NCBI GenBank assembly: GCA_050252075.1
Contig: JBFWLP010000014.1
Location: 1 to 46,902 of the forward strand
DNA length: 46,902 nt
DNA from: JAAYGT01 sp050252075
GTDB lineage: Bacteria > Pseudomonadota > Gammaproteobacteria > Burkholderiales > Burkholderiaceae_B
Direction of reading: 5' to 3'
Positions 25,555-34,206 of the stretch are shown in pieces. A program made the translations under genes and the position numbers. How positions within the stretch are numbered: position 1 is the first letter of the stretch; every line of letters begins with the position of its first letter. Below the pieces are notes generated by a model. The model was not told the DNA's origin. It searched no databases and saw only the letters and a list, made by a program, of their open reading frames with translations.

Positions 25555-26593
25555 CGGCGCGAATGGCCACTGTAACCGATGCGCCGATGCGCATCAGATC
25601 GGGGGGCGGGGACTGCAAGGCCACCCGTACGGGAAAGCGTTGGGCCACCCGCACCCAGTTCAGCGATTTCTGCACATAAGGCAGCGCCCGGGGCAAGGCG
25701 ATCATGTCTTCGCTGCTGATCCCCCAGCCTATCCCGGAGACTCGCCCCGGAATAGCCAATGCGGGGTCGGCCATGGTGTAAACGGTGGCGCACGCCCCCA
25801 CACGAATGGCCTGCAAATCGGTTTCCCGGAAAAAGGCGGTGGCATACCATTGCCCGGAATTGATCAGGGTAAACGACGCCTCGCCGGGGGCAAGATGCTC
25901 GCCGGGTGATATATTCAGCCCGACGACCAGACCGTCGTTGGGCGCGTAAACCCGCGTGTCCTGCAGGGCCTTCTGTGCAATGGCCAGGGCCGACTGCGCC
26001 ACGCGCACCGCCGCTTGCGCCGCTTGTTCTTCGCCCACCAGTTGCCGGGCCGCAGCCGCCTGCGATTGCGCCTGGTTGAGACTGACACGGGCATCGCGCT
26101 CCGCCGTCACCGCCGCATCGAGTTGCTGTGCCGGCACGTAGCCTTTGGCCGCCAGCGGTTTCAGGCGCTCCACCGTTTTCTGTGCCAGCTCCAGATTCGC
26201 CCGGGCTCTGGCGATCTGTTCGTCGGCGATGGCGGCATTGGCCGTTTCGGCGCGGATACGTCTGGTCTCGGTGGCAAGTGCGGCCTCGGCCACCGCCAGT
26301 TCCGCCTGGGCCTGCTCAACACGCAGCTGATAAACCAAGGGGTCAATGGTGAACAGTAATTGGCCGCGCTCAACCCGATCACCCTCGCCCACTGCCAAGG
26401 TATCCAGTTTGCCGGGCACCGCCGCGCTGATGTGCACGACATTGGCCTGGATCATGGCGTCTTCGGACAGCGGATTAGCCTGTAAATGGCGCCAATACAG
26501 CAGGCCGGCACCCAGCGTCAGGGCAACCACGGCAACGGCAATCGCGGTGGCGACGACGCGCCGGAAGGAAGATGAAGGCGGGGACAATGGCAT
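25544..26593 (-). CDS. mdtN: HlyD-family membrane fusion protein (MdtN-like)
   Basis: A 349-residue periplasmic adaptor. One N-terminal helix (about 12-33) anchors it; a biotinyl-lipoyl segment (ISAAVPGKLDTLAVGEGDRVERGQ) is split by a long alanine-rich coiled coil (about 90-200), followed by a beta-barrel (FFRETDLQAIRVGACATVY). It starts six bases after the small upstream gene and overlaps the FUSC gene. It links the inner-membrane FUSC pump to the outer-membrane factor. Confidence 0.9.
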   Translation of the reverse strand: MPLSPPSSSFRRVVATAIAVAVVALTLGAGLLYWRHLQANPLSEDAMIQANVVHISAAVPGKLDTLAVGEGDRVERGQLLFTIDPLVYQLRVEQAQAELAVAEAALATETRRIRAETANAAIADEQIARARANLELAQKTVERLKPLAAKGYVPAQQLDAAVTAERDARVSLNQAQSQAAAARQLVGEEQAAQAAVRVAQSALAIAQKALQDTRVYAPNDGLVVGLNISPGEHLAPGEASFTLINSGQWYATAFFRETDLQAIRVGACATVYTMADPALAIPGRVSGIGWGISSEDMIALPRALPYVQKSLNWVRVAQRFPVRVALQSPPPDLMRIGASVTVAIRADAC

Positions 26594-26599
26594 GGTGGC

Positions 26600-26869
26600 T
26601 CAACGGGGCGAATAACTGTAGGCAAATGCCATGGCAAAAGCAACGGTGATGCAGGTGTATACCAGCAGGCGCAGGGGCATGACCTGGTCGAGCCCGCAGC
26701 GCACCAGCACGGCGCGAAGCAACAATGTGAAGGGAATACCCACGGCAAAGCCGACCAGCCATGCCGGAAAATACGAACCGAACATAAGAAACGACGGCGC
26801 CCGGGGCCCGGCGCAGCCGGCCAGCGCGCCGGCCAGCAGCAAAATAATGGCAGAACACCGATAGTGCAT
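26600..26869 (-). CDS. ytcA: small membrane lipoprotein, YtcA family
   Basis: An 89-residue protein with a lipobox (GALAGCAG, Cys near 19), a short exported stretch (PRAPSFLMFGSYFPAWLVG) and two hydrophobic helices. This matches the YtcA family encoded at the head of ytcA-mdtNOP operons; its role is unknown. The relation to the small AaeX/DUF1656 partners of AaeAB is by position and size only. It is the first gene of the efflux operon and ends six bases before the adaptor. Confidence 0.8.
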   Translation of the reverse strand: MHYRCSAIILLLAGALAGCAGPRAPSFLMFGSYFPAWLVGFAVGIPFTLLLRAVLVRCGLDQVMPLRLLVYTCITVAFAMAFAYSYSPR

Positions 26870-27130
26870 GAATAGAGCGCCCCGGACTTAGCTGAAAAGT
26901 GAATCGTTTCTTGTTGCTTACTTCTTAGTTAGCCGATTTTATCCACTTTTTGCTTCATATTTTGCGAATAAAAGCGATAATTGACCCACTTTATCTGTTG
27001 CATCCATTTTATGTACCTGTCTGCCGCACTGCATCGCCACCGAGGTCACCGGGCTGCCCTGCCATCCACAACGGTTTGCCCTGACAACTGCACAAACGCC
27101 CATCCGCTCATTCCGTGGATCCATCGCCGC
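26870..27130. promoter_or_regulatory. AT-rich divergent intergenic region between efflux operon and amidohydrolase
   Basis: About 260 bases, clearly AT-rich in 26925-27015, separate the ytcA start from the amidohydrolase start. CCACTTT occurs twice (near 26944 and 26986) in direct orientation and may be a regulator site. GATAAT (near 26976) resembles a -10, but no well-spaced -35 accompanies it. I see no small gene. Confidence 0.35.
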
Positions 27131-28513
27131 ATGGCCGTCGACCTTACCCGGCGCCGCCTTCTTGGCGGCGCGGCGGCCATGGCGCTTCCCTTCAAGGCAC
27201 GCCCCGCCACCGATGCCTTCGCAACGGCGCCGCTTACCTCGGCCAAACCCTGGGTGTTTACCAACCTTAGGCTGTTCGACGGCGTAACAGCCACACTGCA
27301 CGACGGCCTGGAAGTGCGTGTCGAAGGCAATCGCATCGCCGATATCATGCCCGCCGGAAGCCCCCAGGGCGATGTCACCGTCGTTGATTGCGGCGGGCGG
27401 GTCGTCATGCCCGGCCTGATCGACGCGCACTGGCACTCCACACTTTGCGGCATTACGCAGCTTCAGGCCATGACCTCCGATGTCGCCTACCTGCATCTGG
27501 TCGCCGCACGCGAAGCGGCGCGCACCCTGCAACGGGGGTTCACCACAGTGCGCGATGCCGGCGGCCCCAGTTTCGCGCTCAAACAGGCCATCGACGAAGG
27601 CCTGGTGCACGGCCCCCGCATTTATCCGTCGGGCGCCATGATTTCCCAAACCTCCGGACACGCCGATTTTCGTATGCGCTACGAAGTGCCAACGGCCGAC
27701 GGCCAGCTCAGCCACGCCGAAAGGGCCGGCATGGCATCCATTGCGAACGGGGTGCCTGAAGTCTTGCGCCGTGCCCGCGAACAACTGATGCTGGGAGCAT
27801 CGCAACTCAAACTGATGGCCGGAGGCGGGGTAACGTCACCCTACGATCCTCTGGACAGCACGCAGTTCACGGAAGACGAACTGCGGGCGGGGGTACAGGC
27901 GGCCCAAGACTGGGGAACCTACGTGATGGTGCATGTGTACACCTCGAAGGGAATTCAACGCGCCATTCGGGCCGGTGTGCAGTCGATCGAACACGGCCAG
28001 CTGGCCGACGAGGACACCGCACGAATGATGGCCGACAACGGTGTATGGTGGAGCCTGCAACCGTTTCTGGGTGACGACGATGCCAACAAACTGGCCGATC
28101 CGCGTAACCAGGCCAAACAGAAACGCGTGGCCGAAGGAACGGTACGCGCCTACGAAATGGCCGAGCGCCTGGGTGTGAACACCGCCTGGGGTACCGACAT
28201 TTTGTTTACACCCCAGAATCTTCCCCACCAGGGTCGCATGCTTGCAAAATTAACCCGGTTTTATTCCCCCCTGTACACACTGCGCCTGGCAACGGGCAAC
28301 AACGGCAGCCTGCTCGCGCAGTCGGGGTTGCGCAACCCCTACGACGGTGAATTGGGTGTGCTGAAGAAAGGCGCACTGGCTGATCTGCTGGTGGTTCAAG
28401 GTGACCCCGGCACAAGCCTGGACTTCCTGACCGACCCCCAGGCCAATCTGAACCTGATCATGAAAGACGGCAAAGTGTACAAAAACACGCTGCCCGGCCC
28501 CTCTACCCTTTGA
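27131..28513 (+). CDS. Tat-exported metal-dependent amidohydrolase (imidazolonepropionase/Xaa-Pro-dipeptidase-like)
   Basis: A 460-residue amidohydrolase. The ATG at 27131 gives an N-terminus with a twin-arginine motif (LTRRRLLGGAAAMAL), so the folded enzyme is probably exported. The metal site is complete: HWH in GLIDAHWHSTL, a candidate carboxylated lysine in LKLMAGGGVTSPYDP, His in MVHVY and SIEHGQ, and Asp in WGTDILF. It should hydrolyse amides or peptides such as dipeptides or cyclic amides; substrate unknown. An in-frame start at 26981 or 27011 would bury the Tat motif 40-50 residues in and is less likely. The gene ends 17 bp before the globin-GGDEF gene, so the two may be co-transcribed. 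Confidence 0.9.
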   Translation: MAVDLTRRRLLGGAAAMALPFKARPATDAFATAPLTSAKPWVFTNLRLFDGVTATLHDGLEVRVEGNRIADIMPAGSPQGDVTVVDCGGRVVMPGLIDAHWHSTLCGITQLQAMTSDVAYLHLVAAREAARTLQRGFTTVRDAGGPSFALKQAIDEGLVHGPRIYPSGAMISQTSGHADFRMRYEVPTADGQLSHAERAGMASIANGVPEVLRRAREQLMLGASQLKLMAGGGVTSPYDPLDSTQFTEDELRAGVQAAQDWGTYVMVHVYTSKGIQRAIRAGVQSIEHGQLADEDTARMMADNGVWWSLQPFLGDDDANKLADPRNQAKQKRVAEGTVRAYEMAERLGVNTAWGTDILFTPQNLPHQGRMLAKLTRFYSPLYTLRLATGNNGSLLAQSGLRNPYDGELGVLKKGALADLLVVQGDPGTSLDFLTDPQANLNLIMKDGKVYKNTLPGPSTL

Positions 28514-28530
28514 TAGCCCGCTAACCCTCC

Positions 28531-29901
28531 ATGCTTCCTGATTTGTTCCAGTCTGAATGGACTGGTATCCACACGCACACCAGTGTTCACATCGCCGGCA
28601 TAGTCCAGCAAACAACACAGCAGAACGCCGGTGGGCTGGCGACGGCCTTTTACGACACCATGCTGAAGGACAAGCAGGCCCAGCATTTCCTGAGCCACGA
28701 TCAGGTAAAGAGCCGCCTGCACAACTCCATGGTGGGCTGGTTGCATCAACTGTTTGGCACCGATGCGCCTGAGCATGGTGAAGCTGTGTATGCCCACCAG
28801 ATCAAAATCGGTGAAGTCCACGCCCGCATCGACATCCCGGTGTCGCTGGTGTTAAAGGGTGCACGCACACTGAAGGATTACTTCGCCATACTGCTCGATG
28901 CCGATGCCGGCCTGGCCGTCGATGACCGCCTGAAAGCCTACCGGCAGTTTTCAGGCAAAGTGGATCTGGCCATGGAAGTCATGAGCCAGGCCTATGCCAG
29001 CTCGCATGAACGCAAGGCCCGATCCAGCGAAGCCTACCGCCTGTTTTCCATTACCGAAAACATTGCCACCGAAAAAGAAAAGCAGAAGGCGGCACTACTC
29101 GACTGGGAAAGCAAGCTGATGTTCGAGGCGGCGCTGGGCAATTCCAGCGAAGCGCTGCCCAGGGTTCGCGAATCGGAGTTCGGCCTGTGGTTCAGGCACA
29201 AGGGCATGCACGCGTTTCAGGGCGTTCCCGAGGTTGACGTCATTACCGATGCCATGGACACCATTGACACGGCATGCCTGCCCTTGCTCGGGGAACCTTC
29301 CGAGCCTGCGGATACCCGTAGCGAACGCATACGCGAACTGCGCCAGCATGCAAAAAACATCAAATTCCAGCTCGAAAACCTGTTCGCGCGCAGCCTGGAG
29401 GTCGAAGCGGGCAAAGATGTGCTGACCCATTTGCTGAACCGCAAGTTCCTGCCCACGGTACTGACCCGGGAAATTGATTTTTGCCGAAAACAGGAAAAAT
29501 CATTCGCCGTTGCCGCCATCGATATCGATTACTTCAAACAGATCAATGATTCCCATGGTCATGAATCCGGTGACCTGATCATTCAGCAAGTGGCCACCCT
29601 GCTGAACAATACGTGCCGGGGCGGCGACTTCCTGTTTCGCATGGGAGGCGAGGAATTCCTGATGGTGCTTGTCGACATGACGGCCGATCGGGCAAAACGC
29701 TTTGCCGAAAGGGTTCGCCTGGCCGTGCAGAACCACTCGTTCCTGCTGCAAAACAACATATCGGTACCCGTCACGGTAAGCGTGGGCCTGGCCGTGTATT
29801 CGGGGCACCCCGATTACAACTATGTTTTGCGTCAGGCCGACAAAGCCCTGTACCGGGCCAAACATGAAGGACGCAATCGCGTTTGCGTAGACGCGATCTG
29901 A
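28531..29901 (+). CDS. globin-coupled diguanylate cyclase (DosC/BpeGReg type)
   Basis: A 456-residue soluble sensor. Residues 1-160 form a sensor globin with distal Tyr41 (FYDTML) and proximal heme-ligand His97 (IGEVHARIDIP), as in E. coli DosC and Bordetella BpeGReg. The middle domain (about 170-270) contains SEFGLWFRHKG, which recalls the CxxGxW core of CZB zinc domains without the cysteine. The GGDEF domain (about 290-456) has GGEEF at 372-376 and an RGGD inhibition site at 363-366. It should bind O2 through heme and adjust cyclic di-GMP synthesis. It has almost no Shine-Dalgarno sequence and lies 17 bp after the amidohydrolase. Confidence 0.93.
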   Translation: MLPDLFQSEWTGIHTHTSVHIAGIVQQTTQQNAGGLATAFYDTMLKDKQAQHFLSHDQVKSRLHNSMVGWLHQLFGTDAPEHGEAVYAHQIKIGEVHARIDIPVSLVLKGARTLKDYFAILLDADAGLAVDDRLKAYRQFSGKVDLAMEVMSQAYASSHERKARSSEAYRLFSITENIATEKEKQKAALLDWESKLMFEAALGNSSEALPRVRESEFGLWFRHKGMHAFQGVPEVDVITDAMDTIDTACLPLLGEPSEPADTRSERIRELRQHAKNIKFQLENLFARSLEVEAGKDVLTHLLNRKFLPTVLTREIDFCRKQEKSFAVAAIDIDYFKQINDSHGHESGDLIIQQVATLLNNTCRGGDFLFRMGGEEFLMVLVDMTADRAKRFAERVRLAVQNHSFLLQNNISVPVTVSVGLAVYSGHPDYNYVLRQADKALYRAKHEGRNRVCVDAI

Positions 29902-29914
29902 GCGCGTCAGGAAG

Positions 29915-31135
29915 TCAGGGCGTCAGCGTTTCCTGCAGCCAGTCGTAGACAACGGCATTGGACAGCGGCAAATTGCCCAGCTGACAGTGCATGTCGGCCC
30001 CTTCCTCGGCAGTGAACACGTATGACGTGACGGGGCCGGACACCGACGTTTCGCACACCTGCATCTGCCGGGTGGATTCGGCGCCTTCGCCGGCGCCCAC
30101 AAGCGCCAGCACCGGACACTGAATGGCCGACACGTTGTCAACGCGGTAGTCGGCCAGCGCTCTGAACCATCCCGAAAAGCTGTCCACCCCGAAGCGGCGG
30201 CAAGCGGCCTTGAACGACAGCTTGATTTCATGCGGCATGTATTCATCGGGAATGTCGTCCACCTCGCTCAATGCCACATCTTGCTCGCCATCGGGCGTAT
30301 CCCCGTCGGTGTGGGTAAAGCCTTTCATATAGGCCCCCAGGTCGACAATGGGCGAGTTGGCGACCAGCGCCCGGATGCGGGCGTCGTTCGCCGCCCCGCG
30401 CAAGGCGAAATAGCCGCCGAAGCTGATGCCATACAACGCCAGATGCCGGGGCGATACCTCGGGCCGGGCCAGCGCGTAATCCACTACCGCGCCCAGCGGC
30501 TTTTCGTAATCGGGACGAAACACGCAATCGGGATAACGACGCAAGCACCCGACTTGCCCCGGCCCTTCGGCGACAAGCACATTGAAGCCTCGCGCCAGCC
30601 CCTCGGCCGCCGACTGAAAATAAAGCTCTTCACCCGTTCCGTCGAAACCGGTAATGATGATGACCGTTCGGCCCGCCACCGCTCCGCCGGCGGGCTGCAT
30701 GAAGTAACCCGGCAGTAAATTGCCCTCGAAGGGAATATCAACGGGCTGTATCACATGCGGCAAATACCGGCTTGCCTGAATGAAGGCGCGCCGGCCGGCG
30801 TGGCCGTACCCCGCGCCATCGGTGCCGAAGGGGTCGGAGTAATACTCTGCCGACCGGTAATAGCTGCAGGCACGCAACCAATGGCCGGCTGCACTGACGA
30901 CATGGCCGGCTGCCACGCTGCGCTCGGCCCTTTCCACCAGACGGTCGGCCATGGCGCCAAACGCCGCCGGCCAAAGGTAAGGGTCGTCGGACGCCATTTG
31001 TGCGCGAGCGGCAAAGATCTCGCCGGGGCTGCCTCCCCCGGCAGTTGCTGCGCCCAGCATGCGCATGAGCTGAAAATCCATTTCTGACGAGGCAAATCCG
31101 CGAATACGCGTCAGCGTACGTTCGACTCCGGTCAT
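29915..31135 (-). CDS. alpha/beta hydrolase (2,6-dihydroxypseudooxynicotine hydrolase-like / FrsA-like)
   Basis: A 406-residue hydrolase. The ATG at 31135 is preceded by AGGAGGG; a longer frame to 31318 has no such support. A helical N-terminal domain (about 1-130, with VVSAAGHWLRACSYYRSAEYY) precedes the hydrolase fold, as in the C-C bond hydrolase family acting on pseudooxynicotine intermediates. The nucleophile is in GISFGGY and the catalytic histidine in GADMHCQL near the C-terminus. At the usual acid position the sequence reads LVGAGEGAES, so the acid may be Glu rather than Asp. It is divergent from the acyltransferase and tail-to-tail with the globin cyclase, 13 bp apart. Confidence 0.88.
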   Translation of the reverse strand: MTGVERTLTRIRGFASSEMDFQLMRMLGAATAGGGSPGEIFAARAQMASDDPYLWPAAFGAMADRLVERAERSVAAGHVVSAAGHWLRACSYYRSAEYYSDPFGTDGAGYGHAGRRAFIQASRYLPHVIQPVDIPFEGNLLPGYFMQPAGGAVAGRTVIIITGFDGTGEELYFQSAAEGLARGFNVLVAEGPGQVGCLRRYPDCVFRPDYEKPLGAVVDYALARPEVSPRHLALYGISFGGYFALRGAANDARIRALVANSPIVDLGAYMKGFTHTDGDTPDGEQDVALSEVDDIPDEYMPHEIKLSFKAACRRFGVDSFSGWFRALADYRVDNVSAIQCPVLALVGAGEGAESTRQMQVCETSVSGPVTSYVFTAEEGADMHCQLGNLPLSNAVVYDWLQETLTP

Positions 31136-31266
31136 GCGCCCTCCTGGCAGGGTATTGCGACAAAAATAAATAGCTCCGAAAATAGCAGTGGCAGTTGCAC
31201 CCGTCAACACTCGCACCGCACTTGCAGGGCTTCCCCGCCCCGCCTCTCCGGAGCCGCCCAGAACGT
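31136..31266. promoter_or_regulatory. divergent promoter region, hydrolase/acyltransferase
   Basis: About 130 bases separate the two divergent starts and must hold both promoters. The stretch 31155-31190 is AT-rich. I found no convincing paired hexamers or operator. Confidence 0.25.
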
Positions 31267-32346
31267 ATGAAATCTTCTTCCGGTCTGTATTTTCAGGGGC
31301 TCGACCATATCCGGGCAATAGCCGTATTCACGGTTTTCTGCTGGCATTTCATTCATTACGGTAACGGCCATCTGGCGCCGCCGCCCGCCTTTCCCCTGTC
31401 ACTGTTTACCGAAGGCCATACCGGCGTTGCCATTTTCATGACACTCAGCGGCTATCTGTTCGCCAAGCTTCTGAACGGTCGCCAGGTGCATTACCGTGCC
31501 TTTTTCTGGAACCGCCTGCTGCGTCTGGCGCCCTTGCTGGTCATCGTGCTGGCACTGGTGGCGTTGGAACGCTACGCCATGGGCACCCTGAACCGCGACT
31601 TTTGGCGGGAAGTCGGTTGGGGCTGGCTGCTGCCCACCCTGCCCAACGGCGGATGGTCCATTACCGTTGAGGCGCACTTTTATCTGACCCTGCCCGGCCT
31701 GCTCTGGCTGTTGCGCAAATCACCAAGGCACCTGTTTGCCGTGCTGGCGTTCATGCCGGCGCTGCGTGCCGCCCTGTATCTGTGGCTGGGGGAAGTGCAA
31801 AGCCTGGCCTACTGGACGCTCGTTGGCCGCATGGACCAGTTCGTGCTGGGCATTCTGTTTTTTCATTACCGGCACTGGCTTGAAAACAAGGGATGGCTGG
31901 TGCTTGCCACAGTGCTGGGCTTCCTGCTGTTCTGGTATGCCTTCGACGCCCGGGGCGGTTTTTACATGCAACCCGCCTACCCGTCGCCCTCGCCGGTATG
32001 GATTTACCTTACGCTGATCGAAGGCATTGCCTACGCAAGCGTGATCGCCTGGTACGACACCCGCCATCGTGACAGCACACACTGGCTGGCGCGCGGGGTT
32101 GCACTGATCGGCACGTACTCGTATTCCTTATACCTGCTGCATTTCTTTGTCGTGTTCCGCTTGCCGGTCTGGATCAACGACCATCTGTTCCCGCTCACCG
32201 GCCCGTATGCGCTGCTGATGGCCGCCGTACCCAGCTTTTTGCTGTTGGTGCCCGCCGGCTGGGCCAGCTTCCGGTTTATCGAAGCACCTTTTCTGCGCTA
32301 TCGAAAACCTTATGTCGCCACGCCCGGGGCCGGCCGGCCCACCTGA
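31267..32346 (+). CDS. acyltransferase 3 family membrane protein (OafA/YrhL type)
   Basis: A 359-residue membrane protein with about ten helices. The N-terminal motif LDHIRAIAVFTVFCWHF contains the arginine and histidine conserved in acyltransferase-3 proteins, which O-acylate surface glycans or other cell-envelope molecules. The final segment FIEAPFLRYR is also typical of the family. The ATG at 31267 fits the family N-terminus; an upstream start at 31195 has no support. No glycan-synthesis genes lie nearby, so the acceptor is unknown. It converges on the Hsp20 pair. Confidence 0.9.
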   Translation: MKSSSGLYFQGLDHIRAIAVFTVFCWHFIHYGNGHLAPPPAFPLSLFTEGHTGVAIFMTLSGYLFAKLLNGRQVHYRAFFWNRLLRLAPLLVIVLALVALERYAMGTLNRDFWREVGWGWLLPTLPNGGWSITVEAHFYLTLPGLLWLLRKSPRHLFAVLAFMPALRAALYLWLGEVQSLAYWTLVGRMDQFVLGILFFHYRHWLENKGWLVLATVLGFLLFWYAFDARGGFYMQPAYPSPSPVWIYLTLIEGIAYASVIAWYDTRHRDSTHWLARGVALIGTYSYSLYLLHFFVVFRLPVWINDHLFPLTGPYALLMAAVPSFLLLVPAGWASFRFIEAPFLRYRKPYVATPGAGRPT

Positions 32347-32390
32347 GTGCACCACTGGCACGCCGCATTACAGGCCGACGTCCTTCGCGG

Positions 32391-32771
32391 CTACCCCACA
32401 TTCACCTGAATGCGTTTGGGCTGTGCGTGCTCCACTTTCGGAATACGCAACATCAGAACACCGTGCTCGAAAGTTGCCTGCACCTTGTCGGCATCCAGCT
32501 CCCTGGATAACGTAAAGCGACGCCGGTACCGCGGCTGGGCCACTTCAACATGGCTGGCCTGCATGCCTTCGGGCACCGGCAAGCTCACCTCGCCTTCAAG
32601 TGTCAGCATGTCAGCCTCGACATGCACGTTCAGCGACTCTTTGGCCACACCCGGCAAATCGGCGTAAAGAATAATACCGCCGGCGTCTTCAAGAACGTCC
32701 ACGAAAGGCACCAGGCTTTCCGGCTCGCGCTCTTCCCGGCCGGCCTGTGCCACAGTTTGATTTTCAGTCAT
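32391..32771 (-). CDS. Hsp20/alpha-crystallin small heat-shock protein
   Basis: A 126-residue small heat-shock protein. The alpha-crystallin domain spans about residues 22-115 (VPFVDVLEDAGGIILYADLPG; HGVLMLRIPK), with the C-terminal PKRIQV segment that binds the neighbouring subunit. It holds unfolding proteins for refolding by DnaK and ClpB. It starts 12 bases after the other Hsp20 gene, and the two are surely co-transcribed. Confidence 0.93.
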   Translation of the reverse strand: MTENQTVAQAGREEREPESLVPFVDVLEDAGGIILYADLPGVAKESLNVHVEADMLTLEGEVSLPVPEGMQASHVEVAQPRYRRRFTLSRELDADKVQATFEHGVLMLRIPKVEHAQPKRIQVNVG

Positions 32772-32783
32772 GATGTTCTCCGG

Positions 32784-33215
32784 TTAATGAATGGCAATGC
32801 GACGGGGCTGCGTTTGCGCACTGCGGGGAACGTGAACATGTAATACGCCATCGCGGTAATTGGCCGTGATACCGCCCGAGTCAACGTCGTCGGGAAGCGA
32901 CAACACACGACGAAAACGGCCGGCGAATCGCTCATCGATATGAACGGTTGCGCCTTCGGGCACGTCGGGTATTTTGCGTTCGCCTGACAGCGTCAGGGTA
33001 CCTTTCTCGAACTGAACATCCAGTGAGGCCGGATCCATACCCGGCGCAAAGACATAAATTTCCACCGAGGAAGGCGTGCTGCCAATATTCAGCGCCGGGT
33101 AACCACGCGATCGGCCACGAATACTGGAACTACCGGTCACGGCCTGTTGCATTGCCCGCTGCAGGCGATCCATCTCAGCAAAGAGATCACGTGAAAACAT
33201 TGAACGGTAAACCAT
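32784..33215 (-). CDS. Hsp20/alpha-crystallin small heat-shock protein
   Basis: A 143-residue small heat-shock protein with a longer N-terminal arm (MVYRSMFSRDLFAEMDRLQRAM) and the alpha-crystallin core (IYVFAPGMDPASLDVQFEKG; DGVLHVHVPR). The ATG at 33215 has AAGGAG upstream; a start five codons earlier lies on that ribosome site. The C-terminal IAI acts as the I-x-I anchor. Together with the downstream Hsp20 it probably forms a hetero-oligomeric holdase pair, as IbpA and IbpB do; this is inference from tandem arrangement. Confidence 0.93.
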   Translation of the reverse strand: MVYRSMFSRDLFAEMDRLQRAMQQAVTGSSSIRGRSRGYPALNIGSTPSSVEIYVFAPGMDPASLDVQFEKGTLTLSGERKIPDVPEGATVHIDERFAGRFRRVLSLPDDVDSGGITANYRDGVLHVHVPRSAQTQPRRIAIH

Positions 33216-33249
33216 ACCAGGCTCCTTCATAACAAGTTGCTCTACCGCC

Positions 33250-33278
33250 TAAATAACGGCAAAACCCTGCTTTTCAAG
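33250..33278 (-). promoter_or_regulatory. candidate sigma-32 heat-shock promoter of the hsp20 pair
   Basis: On the minus strand CTTGAA (33278-33273), an exact match to the core of the sigma-32 -35, is followed after about 13-14 bases by CGTTATTTA (33258-33250), which matches six of nine bases of CCCCATNTA. The distance to the start codon is about 35 bases. Confidence 0.5.
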
Positions 33279-33333
33279 AGCCGGCCCAAGAGGCAAAACG
33301 ACCGATGGACAAAACCCGCCCCCCCCGGATGCC

Positions 33334-34206
33334 CTAGCGCTGGTACTCGCGTTCCGCCACCTGGCGAAACACGTTCACCAGCGGCAGCTTGACCGACGAG
33401 CGATCCCAGATAAGTCCGAAACTGCGGGTGGGTGCCGGGCCGGGCAAGGGCATGGCCACCACATTCACGCGCGACTGCCACAGCGTCCAGACGCTGGGCA
33501 CAATGGCCACCCCAAGCCCCTTGTCCACCATCATGGCGATGGACTCGGTGGATGACAGTTCCAGACGCTCCCGTGGCGCGACCCCGATCGCCTTCAGGTA
33601 GCCGTCAATGGCCTGGCTGTCCCAACTACGTCGACTGTAACGAATGAACGGCTCCTGCCTGAGCAGATCGTGAACCTGGCGTGCGGCATGCCTGACCGGG
33701 GCGATCAAAGTGAACGGCTCCTGGGTCAGCAGGCACCAGCCCAGCCGCTTGGGAATGTCGAACGGCGGCATCAACGCAATGGCGGTGTCCAGGGCACCGG
33801 ACTCAACCTTGGGATAAAACTGGGTTGACGCTCCCGGCGTGACCGACACCCGAAGCTGCGGGTAGTTGTCGATGAGCGTTGCCAGAATACCGGGCAAGGT
33901 ACTGACCAGCGCGGTATTGCCCGCCCCCAGTTTCAGCTCGCCACTGATCTGGTCTTTGTGGGCCAGCGCCGTAAGTGCGTCGACCTGATCCAGAATAGCC
34001 TGTGCCTGCTGCAATATACGGTAGGCCGCCGGGGTGAGAACGACTGTCTTCCCGGCCCGGGTGACCATGGGCCGGCCAAGCCGGACACTCAGGGCATGCA
34101 ACTGCTGGGCGACGGCACCGTGCGTGACGTTCAGCTCGCGTGCCGCCTGGGCCATGGATCCGCATCGATGCACCGCCAGCAGCGTGGCCAGGTAAGCGGT
34201 ATTCAT
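33334..34206 (-). CDS. LysR-family transcriptional regulator
   Basis: A 290-residue LysR protein. The N-terminal winged helix (MNTAYLATLLAVHRCGSMAQAARELNVTHGAVAQQLHAL) is followed by the usual two-lobe effector domain from about residue 90. It is divergent from the CitE-like lyase operon, 89 bp away, and probably regulates it with a CoA-acid or free acid as co-inducer. Confidence 0.92.
   Translation of the reverse strand: MNTAYLATLLAVHRCGSMAQAARELNVTHGAVAQQLHALSVRLGRPMVTRAGKTVVLTPAAYRILQQAQAILDQVDALTALAHKDQISGELKLGAGNTALVSTLPGILATLIDNYPQLRVSVTPGASTQFYPKVESGALDTAIALMPPFDIPKRLGWCLLTQEPFTLIAPVRHAARQVHDLLRQEPFIRYSRRSWDSQAIDGYLKAIGVAPRERLELSSTESIAMMVDKGLGVAIVPSVWTLWQSRVNVVAMPLPGPAPTRSFGLIWDRSSVKLPLVNVFRQVAEREYQR

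Noticed and set aside
26981..27130. N-terminal extension of the amidohydrolase from an earlier start
   Set aside because: It would place the twin-arginine motif about 50 residues in, and the extension has no conserved character.
33315..33330. A run of eight C in the gap before the LysR gene end
   Set aside because: It is outside any coding region or promoter I can see, so phase variation by slippage has no target.
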